Shown in pieces: positions 1 through 8,049 of a stretch of DNA of 64,000 bases. The first letter of the stretch is position 1. Every line of letters starts with the position of its first letter. A program made the translations under genes and the position numbers. The stretch is from Mycobacterium szulgai (GTDB taxonomy: Bacteria > Actinomycetota > Actinomycetes > Mycobacteriales > Mycobacteriaceae): contig NZ_LQPW01000148.1 in the NCBI RefSeq assembly GCF_002116635.1, forward strand, positions 1 through 64,000, given 5' to 3'. The notes under the pieces are model-generated. The model was not told where the DNA came from, searched no databases, and worked only from the letters and a program-made list of their open reading frames with translations.

Positions 1-225
1 TGCGGCGGCGACGGCGGTAACGGCGGCGCCGGCGGAAACGCGATCTGCGGCGGCGCCGGCGGACCAGGGCTGGCGGGGTCCGGCGGCAAGGGCGGTACCG
101 GCGGCAACGGCATGCTGATCGGTGACGGTGGTAATGGTGGCAAGGGCGGAACGGGCCCGCTGGCGGGCGCCGGTGGCACCGGCGGCGCCGCCGGGCTGCT
201 GCTCGGCTTGGACGGGTTGACGTAG
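1..225 (+). CDS. PE_PGRS family protein, C-terminal end (partial)
   Basis: The open frame runs in from the left edge and stops with TAG at 223-225, giving 74 residues. It is built of Gly-Gly-X triplets (GGDGGNGGAGG, GGKGGTGG, GGTGGAAG) and ends in a short non-repetitive tail (LLLGLDGLT), as PGRS domains usually do. The PE domain lies outside the window. PE_PGRS proteins are cell-surface or secreted proteins of slow-growing mycobacteria and generally depend on ESX-5; the role of this one cannot be judged from the tail. It converges on mmsB, with 25 bases between the stops. Confidence 0.85.
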   Translation, partial: CGGDGGNGGAGGNAICGGAGGPGLAGSGGKGGTGGNGMLIGDGGNGGKGGTGPLAGAGGTGGAAGLLLGLDGLT

Positions 226-250
226 CCGGCGGGTAAAGCGGTGCGATGAA

Positions 251-1126
251 CTAGTTGCCGCGCAACGTCTCGATCACGGCGCTGAAGTCTTTGTCGGCGT
301 GCTCGGCGGCGAACCGAGCGTAGATCTCGGCGGCGTGGCGGCCCAGCGGCGCCGTCGCACCGGTGGAGTTCACCGCATCCATCGCCAGTCCTAGGTCCTT
401 GTTCATCAGTGCCGTCGCAAACCCCGGCTTGAAGTCGTTGTTGGCCGGTGAGCTCGGCACCGGTCCCGGCACCGGGCAATTGGTGTGTACCGCCCAGCAA
501 TTGCCGGTGGCTCCGGTGATGACGTCGAACAGCGATTGCGCCGACAATCCCAGTTTTTCGGCCAGCACAAACGCCTCGCCGATCGCGATCTGCTGCACGG
601 CCAGCACCATGTTGTTGCACACCTTGGCGGCCTGTCCCGCGCCGGCCGAACCGCAGTGAATGATCTTGCCCGCCATGGGTTCCAAAATCGGACGGGCCTT
701 TTCCAGCGCTGCCTCGTCACCGCCCACCATGAACGCCAGCGTTCCGGCGACAGCGCCCTTCACCCCGCCGGAAACGGGTGCGTCGAGCTGGAGCATGCCG
801 TGCGACTGCGCCAGCGAGTGCACCTCCCGGGCGTCGTTCACCGAGATGGTGGAGCTGTCGATGAACAGCGTCCCGGCTTGCGCAGCGGGCAGCACCTCGG
901 CATAGCAGCGCTTGACCACCTCGCCGTTGGGCAGCATCGTGATGACTACGTCGGCGGTGGCCACCGCTTCGGCCGGGTCGTCGAATACCGTCGCACCCTT
1001 TTCCGCCGCGGCCGATGCTGCGGCGGGCACCGGGTCGAAGCCACACACAACATGTTCGGCCGCAACGAGATTCGCCGACATCGGCGCTCCCATGTTGCCC
1101 AGGCCCAGGAACGCGATGGTGCTCAT
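251..1126 (-). CDS. mmsB: 3-hydroxyisobutyrate dehydrogenase
   Basis: Oxidises 3-hydroxyisobutyrate to methylmalonate semialdehyde with NAD in valine catabolism. The 291-residue protein opens with a Rossmann nucleotide-binding loop (FLGLGNMGAPMSANL), then has the substrate motif DAPVSGGVKGA and the catalytic lysine in GSAGAGQAAKVCNN, all typical of beta-hydroxyacid dehydrogenases. The ATG at 1126 was chosen because the Rossmann strand follows at once; the frame is open further upstream but reads antisense to fadE9. It is the last gene of an mmsA-fadE9-mmsB operon, 10 bases after fadE9. The same trio is Rv0751c-Rv0753c in M. tuberculosis. Confidence 0.95.
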   Translation of the reverse strand: MSTIAFLGLGNMGAPMSANLVAAEHVVCGFDPVPAAASAAAEKGATVFDDPAEAVATADVVITMLPNGEVVKRCYAEVLPAAQAGTLFIDSSTISVNDAREVHSLAQSHGMLQLDAPVSGGVKGAVAGTLAFMVGGDEAALEKARPILEPMAGKIIHCGSAGAGQAAKVCNNMVLAVQQIAIGEAFVLAEKLGLSAQSLFDVITGATGNCWAVHTNCPVPGPVPSSPANNDFKPGFATALMNKDLGLAMDAVNSTGATAPLGRHAAEIYARFAAEHADKDFSAVIETLRGN

Positions 1127-1136
1127 GTCCGCCTTT

Positions 1137-2297
1137 CTAAGCGGTAGCTCGAAAACGCGCGGCCTCGGCGCGGCCGATGACCACCCGCATGATTTCGTTG
1201 GTCCCTTCCAGGATGCGGTGCACCCGCAGATCGCGGACGATCTTTTCCAGACCATACTCCCGCAGATAGCCGTAACCGCCGTGCAACTGCAACGCCTTGT
1301 CGGCGACATCGAAGCAGGTGTCGGTCACGTAGCGCTTGGCCATCGCGCACAGTTCGACCTTGTCGGCGGCATCGGCGTCCAAGGCACTGGCGGCGCGCCA
1401 CAACAACATTCGCGACGTCTCGACACCGGTGGCCATGTCGGCCAGGGTGAACCTGATGGTTGGCTCGTCGAGCAGGCTGCTGCCGAAGGCGGATCGCTCG
1501 CGCACATAGGCGCCGGCCTTGTCGAACGCGGCCTGGGCACCACCCAGTGAGCACGCCGCGATGTTGAGCCGGCCGCCGTTGAGGCCGTTCATCGCGATGC
1601 CGAAGCCGGTGCCCTCGCCGTCGGCGCCACCCAGCATCGCCTCGGCAGGTACCCGCACACCGTCGAGAATCACCTGAGCGGTGGGCTGTGCATGCCAGCC
1701 CATCTTCTCCTCCGGCGCGCCGAAACTCAGTCCGGGCGTGTCCTTTTCGATGACGAACGTGGAGATGCCACGCGGTCCTTCGTTTCCGGTACGGGCCATC
1801 ACGACGTACACATCCGATGCTCCCGCGCCGGAGATGAACTGCTTGACACCGTCGAGCACATAGTCTGCTCCCTGCCGGACGGCTCGGGTACTGAGCGCGC
1901 TGGCGTCGGACCCGGCGTTGGGCTCGGTCAGACAGTAGCTGGCGATGACGTCCATGCTGGCCAGCTGCGGCACCCAGATCTTGCGCTGTTCGGCGGTACC
2001 GAAGGTGTCGATCATCCAGGCGCACATGTTGTGGATGGACAGGAATGCCGCGGTCGTCGGGTCGGCAATGGCCAGCTGCTCGAAGATACGCACGCCGTCG
2101 AGCCGGCGCAGCCCGCTGCCGCCCACGTCGTCGCGGCAGTAGATCGCGGCCATGCCCAACTCGGCGGCCTCGCGCAGCACATCCGTCGGAAAGTGCTTGC
2201 TGGCATCCCATTCCAGGGCGTGCGGAGCAAGGCGCTTTTCGGCGAAGGCGGCGGCCGTTTCGGTGATCACCCGCTCTTCGTCGTTGAGGGTAAACAT
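1137..2297 (-). CDS. fadE9: Acyl-CoA dehydrogenase (isobutyryl-CoA dehydrogenase type)
   Basis: FAD-dependent acyl-CoA dehydrogenase, 386 residues. It carries the family signatures CLTEPNAGSD near residue 125 and the C-terminal LHGGYGYLREYGLEKIVRD, followed by ILEGTNEIMR. In related enzymes a glutamate in this last region is the catalytic base. Its place between mmsA and mmsB argues for isobutyryl-CoA oxidation in valine breakdown. ATG 2297 gives the expected N-terminus (MFTLNDEER) and lies 8 bases after the mmsA stop, so translation is probably coupled. Substrate is inferred from context. Confidence 0.93.
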   Translation of the reverse strand: MFTLNDEERVITETAAAFAEKRLAPHALEWDASKHFPTDVLREAAELGMAAIYCRDDVGGSGLRRLDGVRIFEQLAIADPTTAAFLSIHNMCAWMIDTFGTAEQRKIWVPQLASMDVIASYCLTEPNAGSDASALSTRAVRQGADYVLDGVKQFISGAGASDVYVVMARTGNEGPRGISTFVIEKDTPGLSFGAPEEKMGWHAQPTAQVILDGVRVPAEAMLGGADGEGTGFGIAMNGLNGGRLNIAACSLGGAQAAFDKAGAYVRERSAFGSSLLDEPTIRFTLADMATGVETSRMLLWRAASALDADAADKVELCAMAKRYVTDTCFDVADKALQLHGGYGYLREYGLEKIVRDLRVHRILEGTNEIMRVVIGRAEAARFRATA

Positions 2298-2305
2298 GGA
2301 TGGCT

Positions 2306-3826
2306 CTACTTCATTGTGGGGATGACGAATTCGGCGCCATCCTTGATGCCGGAGGGCCACCGCGAGGTCACGGTCTTGGTCTTGGTGTAGAAGATGATGG
2401 ACGAGGGGCCGTGCTGGTTGAGGTCGCCGAAGCCGGAGCGCTTCCAGCCGCCGAAGGTGTGGTAGGCCACCGGAACCGGGATCGGCACGTTGATCCCGAC
2501 CATGCCCACCTGCACGCGGGAGACGAAGTCGCGCGCGGTGTCGCCGTCGCGGGTGAACACCGCCACGCCGTTACCGTATTCGTGCTCCGACGGTAACCTC
2601 AGGGCCTCCTCGTAGTCGTGCGCGCGCACGATGCACAGCACCGGTCCGAAGATCTCGTCGGTGTAGATCGACATGTCCGGGGTGACGTGGTCGAACAGGG
2701 TAGGCCCGATGAAGAAGCCGCTCTCCAGATTGGCGTCGCCGAAGGTGAGGTCGTCACTGGCGCGATCGCGGCCGTCGATGACGAGTTCGGCGCCGGCCTC
2801 CACGCCCTGGCCGATGTAGTCGCGCACCCGGTTCAGCGCCGCCTCGGTGACCAGCGGGCCGTAGTCGGCCTTGGGGTCCAGGCTGTGCCCCACGCGCAGG
2901 TTGTTGATCCGCTCGATCAGCCTGGCGCGCAACCGATCTGCGGTCTGTTCGCCAACGGGAACGGCGACGCTGATCGCCATGCAACGTTCGCCGGCACTGC
3001 CGTAGCCGGCTCCGATCAGCGCGTCGACCGCCTGGTCGAGATCGGCGTCGGGCATCACGATCATGTGGTTCTTCGCGCCGCCGAAACACTGCGATCGCTT
3101 GCCGGTGGCAGCGGCCCCGGAGTAGATGTACTGCGCGATATCGGAGCTGCCGACAAAGCCGACCGCCTTGATCTCGGGGTGGTTGAGGATGGCGTCGACG
3201 GCTTCCTTGTCGCCGTGCACCACCTGGAACACGCCGGCGGGCAGCCCCGCCTCAACGAATAGCTCGGCCAGGCGTACCGGAACCGATGGGTCGCGCTCGC
3301 TGGGCTTGAGAATGAACGCATTCCCGCAGGCCAAGGCTGGTCCGGCCTTCCACAGCGGGATCATCGCCGGGAAGTTGAACGGGGTGATGCCGGCGACCAC
3401 GCCGAGTGGCTGCCGTAGCGAGTAGACGTCGATGCCGGGGCCGGCGCCTTCGGTGTATTCACCTTTGAGCAGGTGCGGAATCCCGAGGCAGAACTCGATG
3501 ACCTCGATACCGCGCTGAATGTCGCCCTGCGCGTCGGGCACGGTCTTGCCGTGTTCGCGGGATAGCAACTCGGCCAGCTCTTCGGTGTTCTGGTTGACCA
3601 GCTCGATGAAGCGCATCAGCACCCGGGCGCGGCGCTGTGGATTCCAAGCCGCCCAACCCTTTTGGGCCTCAGCTGCCGATGCCACCGCAGCGTCGATGTC
3701 GGCCTGCGATGCCATCGGCACCTGCGCTTGGACGCCGCCGGTGTTGGGGTCGAAGACGTCGGCGGTGCGGGTGGACTGACCGGCGGTGCGCTGCCCGTCG
3801 ATGAAGTGGGGGATCTGCGTGGTCAT
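2306..3826 (-). CDS. mmsA: Methylmalonate-semialdehyde dehydrogenase (CoA-acylating)
   Basis: Converts methylmalonate semialdehyde to propionyl-CoA with NAD and CoA, the last step of this branch of valine catabolism. The 506-residue protein is full length for the aldehyde dehydrogenase superfamily. The catalytic cysteine is in GSAGERCMAISVAV and the FGGAKNHMIVMPDAD motif is typical of MmsA. It is the first gene of the operon and is read divergently from the putative toxin gene; the ATG at 3826 starts MTTQIPHFIDGQR. Confidence 0.95.
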   Translation of the reverse strand: MTTQIPHFIDGQRTAGQSTRTADVFDPNTGGVQAQVPMASQADIDAAVASAAEAQKGWAAWNPQRRARVLMRFIELVNQNTEELAELLSREHGKTVPDAQGDIQRGIEVIEFCLGIPHLLKGEYTEGAGPGIDVYSLRQPLGVVAGITPFNFPAMIPLWKAGPALACGNAFILKPSERDPSVPVRLAELFVEAGLPAGVFQVVHGDKEAVDAILNHPEIKAVGFVGSSDIAQYIYSGAAATGKRSQCFGGAKNHMIVMPDADLDQAVDALIGAGYGSAGERCMAISVAVPVGEQTADRLRARLIERINNLRVGHSLDPKADYGPLVTEAALNRVRDYIGQGVEAGAELVIDGRDRASDDLTFGDANLESGFFIGPTLFDHVTPDMSIYTDEIFGPVLCIVRAHDYEEALRLPSEHEYGNGVAVFTRDGDTARDFVSRVQVGMVGINVPIPVPVAYHTFGGWKRSGFGDLNQHGPSSIIFYTKTKTVTSRWPSGIKDGAEFVIPTMK

Positions 3827-3869
3827 GGGTGCCCTTGAGGGTCGATGCGTGCAAGGCGGATACTTGCAT

Positions 3870-3899
3870 ATCCTAGTAAATCGGCTCGGACGATGGCAA
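3870..3899 (-). promoter_or_regulatory. Candidate sigma-A-type promoter of mmsA
   Basis: Read on the minus strand, TTGCCA (3899-3894) and TAGGAT (3875-3870) are 18 bases apart, a good fit to a housekeeping -35/-10 pair. Transcription would begin about 35 bases ahead of the mmsA ATG. It lies in the 118-base gap shared with the divergent gene at 3945. Inferred from sequence only. Confidence 0.45.
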
Positions 3900-3944
3900 G
3901 GCGGGTGACTTGCCACGCGGATTGGGACTGCCTAGCTTTTCGGC

Positions 3945-4775
3945 GTGTCCAAAGACGCGGGTCTGGGTGCTGATGCGGCGAGAGCGCGCGAAACGGTGCT
4001 GGCTGCGGCTATCCGACCATGTGTGGAGGCCGACCAGGTAGTCGCCCCAACGCTGCGAGCCGCCTATGAGAGCGCGGTGCGCGGACGACGGCAGCTTCGC
4101 GCAATCGCGGCTGATATCGAAAGCGCCGTGGCTAATCAGCGGGGGCTGGCCCTCGACACTCCTGCCGGTGCTGCAGCCTTCTCACGGTTTCTTGCCGTCA
4201 AGACAAAAGACATCAACCTGGTAGTTGCCGAGACCACCGCACACGCCCGCGCCGGGGCGACCGCACTTGAATCCCTGGGGCCCTCGTACCAAGCTGTCGG
4301 GTTCGGCTCCAAGCCGGAAGAACCGCCGCCTGCGCCGGTGCCGTTTCCTCCCTACCAGCCGAAGGTGTGGGGAGCGTGCCGAGCCCGCGGGCAGGACCCT
4401 GAAAAGGTCGTCAGGACCTTCTATCACGCGCCGATGAGCGCGGGATTCCGGTCGCTGCCCGCCGGTGACTCGGTCTTGTATTGCGGCAACGGCAAGTACG
4501 GTCTGCTACACGTCGAGAAGGAACACGAAGCCCAGTGGGATCAAATCGCGAACGCACGATGGCCGACCGCCGGCAATTGGCGCTACCTCGCCGACTACGC
4601 GATCGCTCAGGCGCTGGCCTATCCGGAGCGGGTGGAGTACAACCAAGACAACGACACGTTCGCGGTGTACCGCAGAATCTCGAGTTCGGATGGCACTTAC
4701 GTCTTTACGACCCGCGTTGTCATTTCGGCGAGCGACGGCAAGATCATCACCGCATTTCCGCAGACGAAGGGGTAG
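3945..4775 (+). CDS. Putative ESX-type secreted toxin with C-terminal RNase-like domain
   Basis: The 276-residue protein starts with GTG. Residues 1-115 are alanine-rich and predicted helical, like the export modules of mycobacterial ESX-linked toxins. Residues 124-139 form a proline-rich linker (PEEPPPAPVPFPPY). Residues 140-276 look like a small nuclease toxin: LLHVEKEH (His189, His194), then LADYAIAQAL, VYRRI and VVISASDGKIITAFP, an arrangement seen in BECR-fold RNase toxins of polymorphic toxin systems. There is no signal peptide. The gene downstream starts 5 bases later and fits an immunity protein. Family assignment is by pattern recognition, not a search. Confidence 0.6.
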   Translation: MSKDAGLGADAARARETVLAAAIRPCVEADQVVAPTLRAAYESAVRGRRQLRAIAADIESAVANQRGLALDTPAGAAAFSRFLAVKTKDINLVVAETTAHARAGATALESLGPSYQAVGFGSKPEEPPPAPVPFPPYQPKVWGACRARGQDPEKVVRTFYHAPMSAGFRSLPAGDSVLYCGNGKYGLLHVEKEHEAQWDQIANARWPTAGNWRYLADYAIAQALAYPERVEYNQDNDTFAVYRRISSSDGTYVFTTRVVISASDGKIITAFPQTKG

Positions 4776-4780
4776 ATAGG

Positions 4781-5386
4781 TTGGCCAAACAAGGCGCCGA
4801 GCCGCCGCGTAGCTATACGGGGCGCCGCGATCTCATCGCTGAGAAGCTCGAGCCCTACTTTCATACCAGCGTTATGCTTCCGAGGAACACCAGACCCACC
4901 TCGGAAGCGGCTGAGAAGTTCTGGGACGACTCTCTGCTGTGCAGTTGGGCCGATCGAGAAACGGGCTATCGGCGCACAGTAACCGTGTCGATCTATCGGG
5001 CGGCCGACGGCCGACGGCGAGCCGACGAGATTCGCGGCATGATGCGAGAAGAGTGCCCGCCCGGCCTAGATCTGCGGACACCAAACCCGGAGGCTTACGA
5101 AATCACCGGCCCGCTCCCAGGAGAATATGTCTTCGTGCTGCACTACCTAGGCCATGTGAGAGCCGTAGTGGGTAATTGCGTTATCGAACTCATGCCGATG
5201 GGCACAGCGATCGACCTGAGCAAACTAGCCGATGTGGCGCTGGATATCGGCCGCACCGTCGGATGCTCGGCCTACGAGAATGACTTCACACTGCCGGACA
5301 TGCCAGAAGAATGGCGCAATCAGCCCATCGGGTGGTACGCAGACGGATTCCCTCCCTACATCCCAGGTCTATCAGATCCGGGATAA
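4781..5386 (+). CDS. Hypothetical protein, probable immunity partner of the upstream toxin
   Basis: The 201-residue protein is soluble, with no signal peptide or membrane segment, and I do not recognise a domain. The TTG at 4781 was chosen because it begins 5 bases after the upstream stop, with a purine-rich stretch (GAAGGGG) about 10 bases before it. A later ATG at about 4874 is possible but would remove the start of the conserved-looking region. The mixed alpha/beta composition, with CVIELMPMG in the middle and an acidic tryptophan-rich C-terminus (PEEWRNQPIGWY), is compatible with an immunity protein. That function is inferred only from position. Confidence 0.55.
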   Translation: MAKQGAEPPRSYTGRRDLIAEKLEPYFHTSVMLPRNTRPTSEAAEKFWDDSLLCSWADRETGYRRTVTVSIYRAADGRRRADEIRGMMREECPPGLDLRTPNPEAYEITGPLPGEYVFVLHYLGHVRAVVGNCVIELMPMGTAIDLSKLADVALDIGRTVGCSAYENDFTLPDMPEEWRNQPIGWYADGFPPYIPGLSDPG

Positions 5387-5411
5387 GTCGCTGGTGCGCC
5401 TCGGGTCTGTA

Positions 5412-5434
5412 ACCCGATCTGCTATTGATCGGGT
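5412..5434. promoter_or_regulatory. Perfect 8-bp inverted repeat upstream of the ECF sigma operon
   Basis: ACCCGATC (5412-5419) is followed after 7 bases by its exact complement GATCGGGT (5427-5434). The ribosome binding site GAAGGAG of the sigma-factor gene begins at the next base. It could be an operator or an mRNA hairpin that masks the ribosome binding site; it has no T-run, so a terminator is less likely. Confidence 0.5.
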
Positions 5435-5445
5435 GAAGGAGACAC

Positions 5446-5985
5446 GTGACGGCACAAAACGACCCCGCCGGCCCGCGACCGTTGCGCGCGGTGCCCGACG
5501 ACGGCTACCCGAGCTGGGAAGCGGTGTACCAGGACAACGCCATCTGGGTGTACCGCACGCTGTTCGCCCGGGTCGGAAACCGTGCAGACGCCGAAGACCT
5601 CACCGCCGAGGTCTTCCTGGCCGCGTTGCGACCGCTGCGTCTGACGGCCAGCGTTGCAGAGGTGCGCGCCTATCTGCGGGCTACCGCCCGAACGGTGCTC
5701 GCCGCGCACTGGCGGGAAACCCTGGGCCGGGAGATCACCTCGATCGAGGACATCGAGCAACCTCCCGATAGCGAGGACGCAATCAGTACCGCGCCGCAGC
5801 GGGTCGCCCGGGTACTCGAGAATCTGCCCGATCGCTATCGTCACATTCTGGAATTGCGTTTCCTGCAGGGGCATTCGATAAAGGAGTCAGCCGCAGAACT
5901 CGGGGTGAGCGTTGCCAACGCCAAAGTGCTCCAACACCGCGCCTTGCGATTGGCGGCGCAGGTCAACGATGGAGGTCAGCGATGA
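5446..5985 (+). CDS. ECF-type RNA polymerase sigma factor
   Basis: The 179-residue protein has the two sigma domains of ECF factors and nothing between them. Region 2 includes NRADAEDLTAEVFLAAL (about residues 45-61). Region 4 includes LPDRYRHILELRFLQGHSI and the helix-turn-helix KESAAELGVSVANAKVLQHRA. GTG at 5446 follows GAAGGAG at good spacing. It heads a five-gene unit: its stop overlaps the next ATG by 4 bases (ATGA). No classical zinc anti-sigma gene is adjacent; the next gene is a membrane-anchored Rieske protein, so that protein may hold the regulatory role. Autoregulation from the upstream repeat is plausible but unproven. Confidence 0.88.
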   Translation: MTAQNDPAGPRPLRAVPDDGYPSWEAVYQDNAIWVYRTLFARVGNRADAEDLTAEVFLAALRPLRLTASVAEVRAYLRATARTVLAAHWRETLGREITSIEDIEQPPDSEDAISTAPQRVARVLENLPDRYRHILELRFLQGHSIKESAAELGVSVANAKVLQHRALRLAAQVNDGGQR

Positions 5986-6689
5986 ACGCGCGAGGTTTGC
6001 GTCGCTACGTCGATGACCTGTTGCGGGGGCGCCGGCCCAAGGCGTTTCAGCCCGACGACTTCGAGGCGGCACAGATCCGCACCGCTATCGAGCTGCGCGC
6101 CGCCCGTCCGGACGCCGAACTGGCCGATGCGCCCAGCCAGGAATTTCTTGCCGACCTACATGGTCGGCTCGCCGAGCAGATGTCCGGCGCGCCAACGCCA
6201 TCGGCGCCGAAGCAAAGCTCTACGCGCCGGCAGGTCATTGTCGGCACCTCAGCTGCCGCGGCGGCGGCGGTGACGGCGGTCTCCGTCGATCGACTCGTGG
6301 TCGGCGGTCTGGGTACCGAAGCTCCCGCGGTGGCCGGGCAATTGACGCCCAACACCGGAAGCTGGCAGCGGGTCGCCGCAAGTTCTGATGTGCCCGACGC
6401 GGTGATGCATCCGTTCGATCTCGGCTCGGTCAGCGGATTCGTCCGGCGCGTCGACGGCAAGCTAGAAGCCGTATCGGGCGTATGCACGCATCAAGGATGC
6501 CGGCTGTGGTTCGACGCACCTGATGACCGGCTGCGCTGCCCGTGTCATTCGACATCCTTCGCGCCCAGCGGCCAGGTACTCACGCACCAATTGCCGATCG
6601 CGCCAAAGCCGTTGCCCACGTTGATGGTTCGTGAAGCCGACGGAGTCATCGAGGTGTTCGCCCCGCCGCGGCCGGAAGCGTCGACGTAG
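5982..6689 (+). CDS. Membrane-anchored Rieske [2Fe-2S] protein, candidate redox regulator of the sigma factor
   Basis: The protein has 235 residues. Residues 1-68 are a charged helical cytoplasmic segment (LRRYVDDLLRGRRP, FEAAQIRTAIELRAARP). A twin-arginine-like anchor follows (STRRQVIVGTSAAAAAAV, 80-97). The Rieske domain carries Cys168-Thr-His170-Gln-Gly-Cys173 and Cys186-Pro-Cys188-His189; Cys168/186 and His170/189 should bind the cluster, and Cys173/188 match the disulfide of high-potential Rieske proteins. The start overlaps the sigma-factor stop, so the two are probably made together. An N-terminal domain facing the cytoplasm with an external redox centre fits an anti-sigma role, which is inference; electron transfer to the downstream cupredoxin is an alternative. 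Confidence 0.85.
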   Translation: MNARGLRRYVDDLLRGRRPKAFQPDDFEAAQIRTAIELRAARPDAELADAPSQEFLADLHGRLAEQMSGAPTPSAPKQSSTRRQVIVGTSAAAAAAVTAVSVDRLVVGGLGTEAPAVAGQLTPNTGSWQRVAASSDVPDAVMHPFDLGSVSGFVRRVDGKLEAVSGVCTHQGCRLWFDAPDDRLRCPCHSTSFAPSGQVLTHQLPIAPKPLPTLMVREADGVIEVFAPPRPEAST

Positions 6690-6718
6690 TCGTGTAACCA
6701 GCTGCCCTATCTAGGGGC

Positions 6719-7123
6719 ATGCTCTCGTTGATATCTAGAAAGCACCAGGCCGCCGCGTTGGCGGTGGTCGTGCTGCTGGCCGGATGCTCATCATCGCGGC
6801 CGGCTTCGCAGCCGTCGGCAACTTTGGGGATGCCCATGGGTACCGCGTCGCCCACCGGCACCACGCCCGTGGCCGGCGACCAGGTCAGCATCGAGAACTT
6901 CGCGTTTGCTCCCGCGGCGGTGACGGTCCGCGCTGGCAGCACGGTCACCTGGACGAACCGTGACGAAGAACCGCACACGGTGGCCGCGAACGACGGGTCG
7001 TTTCATTCGCCCGGGATGGGCACCGGGGCCAGCTTCTCGCAAACTTTCGCTACGCCCGGCACGTTCGACTACGTCTGCTCGATACATCCGTCCATGCACG
7101 GCACGGTGGTGGTGACGCAATGA
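6719..7123 (+). CDS. Cupredoxin-domain (plastocyanin/amicyanin-like) lipoprotein
   Basis: Small type-1 copper protein of 134 residues. The signal peptide ends in the lipobox LLAGC with acylated Cys23, so it should sit on the outer face of the membrane. A Thr/Pro/Ser linker leads to the cupredoxin fold. Visible copper ligands are His86 (EEPHTV), then Cys120, His123 and Met126 in YVCSIHPSMHG, the usual His-Cys-His-Met set. It could accept electrons from the Rieske protein encoded just upstream. The stop overlaps the next start (ATGA). Confidence 0.92.
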   Translation: MLSLISRKHQAAALAVVVLLAGCSSSRPASQPSATLGMPMGTASPTGTTPVAGDQVSIENFAFAPAAVTVRAGSTVTWTNRDEEPHTVAANDGSFHSPGMGTGASFSQTFATPGTFDYVCSIHPSMHGTVVVTQ

Positions 7124-8049
7124 CCAGGGATCCGAACGCCATGAGTCGCCGCCAGCTGATCCGGCACACGGCGTGGTTCGGCGCGGCGGTGGGTCTGGCC
7201 GTTTCCGGTGGCGAAGTCATCTCCCATGTCGCAGGGGCTGCTTCGGCCCAGCGCGCCATGGCCCACCCCACGCTGCGGTTCGCCCAAATCAGCGACAGTC
7301 ACCTTGGATTCACCGGCGCGGCCAATCCCGACGTCGCGGCCACCTTCGGCCACGCGATCGACCGGGTCAACAACCTCGGCTACATACCGGATTTCGTCAT
7401 CCACACCGGCGACCTCACCCACCTGTCCAGTCCGGAACAGTTCGACCAGGTCAAGCAGATGATGGGCAAGCTCAACACGCCGCACGTGTTCACCGTTCCC
7501 GGCGAGCACGATTCGGTCGACGATGCGGGCCAAAAATACCGCAGCGTCTTTGGTGCCGGGACCCGCGGCGACGGCTGGTACAGCTTCGACATCGCCGGTG
7601 TCCATGTGATCGCTTTGGTCAACACGTTGAACCTGAAGAAGCTGGGGCATCTGGGTGTCGACCAATTGGAGTTCGTCCAAAAGGATGTAGCCGGCTTGTC
7701 GAGCGATACCCCCATCATCGTGATCAGTCACATTCCGCTCTTCGCCATGTACCCGGATTGGGGCTGGGGCACCGACGATGCCGCTCAGGCGCTCAGCTAT
7801 CTGCGCCGGTTCTCGTCGGTCACCTGTCTCAATGGTCATGTCCACCAACTGTTTTCCAAGACCGAGGGCAACGTGACGTTCTACAGCGGAACCACGACCG
7901 CCTACCCGTTGCCACGCCCCGGGGATGGGCCGGCGCCCAAGCCCGTCACCCTGCCGGCCGGCCGGCTCGGCGATGCACTCGGCATCCGCGAGGTCAGCTA
8001 CACCCGGGGACAGCAAGCTCTGGCGCTGAAAGAGCGGTCGCTGCAATGA
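7120..8049 (+). CDS. Exported calcineurin-like metallophosphoesterase
   Basis: The protein has 309 residues and a twin-arginine type leader (SRRQLIRHTAWFGAAVGLAVSGG). Metal-binding motifs follow in family order: Asp59-Ser-His61 (ISDSHLG), GDLTH with Asp98, GEHD at 128-131, ISHIPL, and GHVH near residue 243. The GNHD asparagine, a metal or phosphate ligand in most members, is a glutamate here (Glu129). It should hydrolyse a phosphoester outside the cytoplasm; the substrate cannot be told. ATG 7120 overlaps the cupredoxin stop, and its own stop overlaps the next start. Confidence 0.9.
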   Translation: MTRDPNAMSRRQLIRHTAWFGAAVGLAVSGGEVISHVAGAASAQRAMAHPTLRFAQISDSHLGFTGAANPDVAATFGHAIDRVNNLGYIPDFVIHTGDLTHLSSPEQFDQVKQMMGKLNTPHVFTVPGEHDSVDDAGQKYRSVFGAGTRGDGWYSFDIAGVHVIALVNTLNLKKLGHLGVDQLEFVQKDVAGLSSDTPIIVISHIPLFAMYPDWGWGTDDAAQALSYLRRFSSVTCLNGHVHQLFSKTEGNVTFYSGTTTAYPLPRPGDGPAPKPVTLPAGRLGDALGIREVSYTRGQQALALKERSLQ

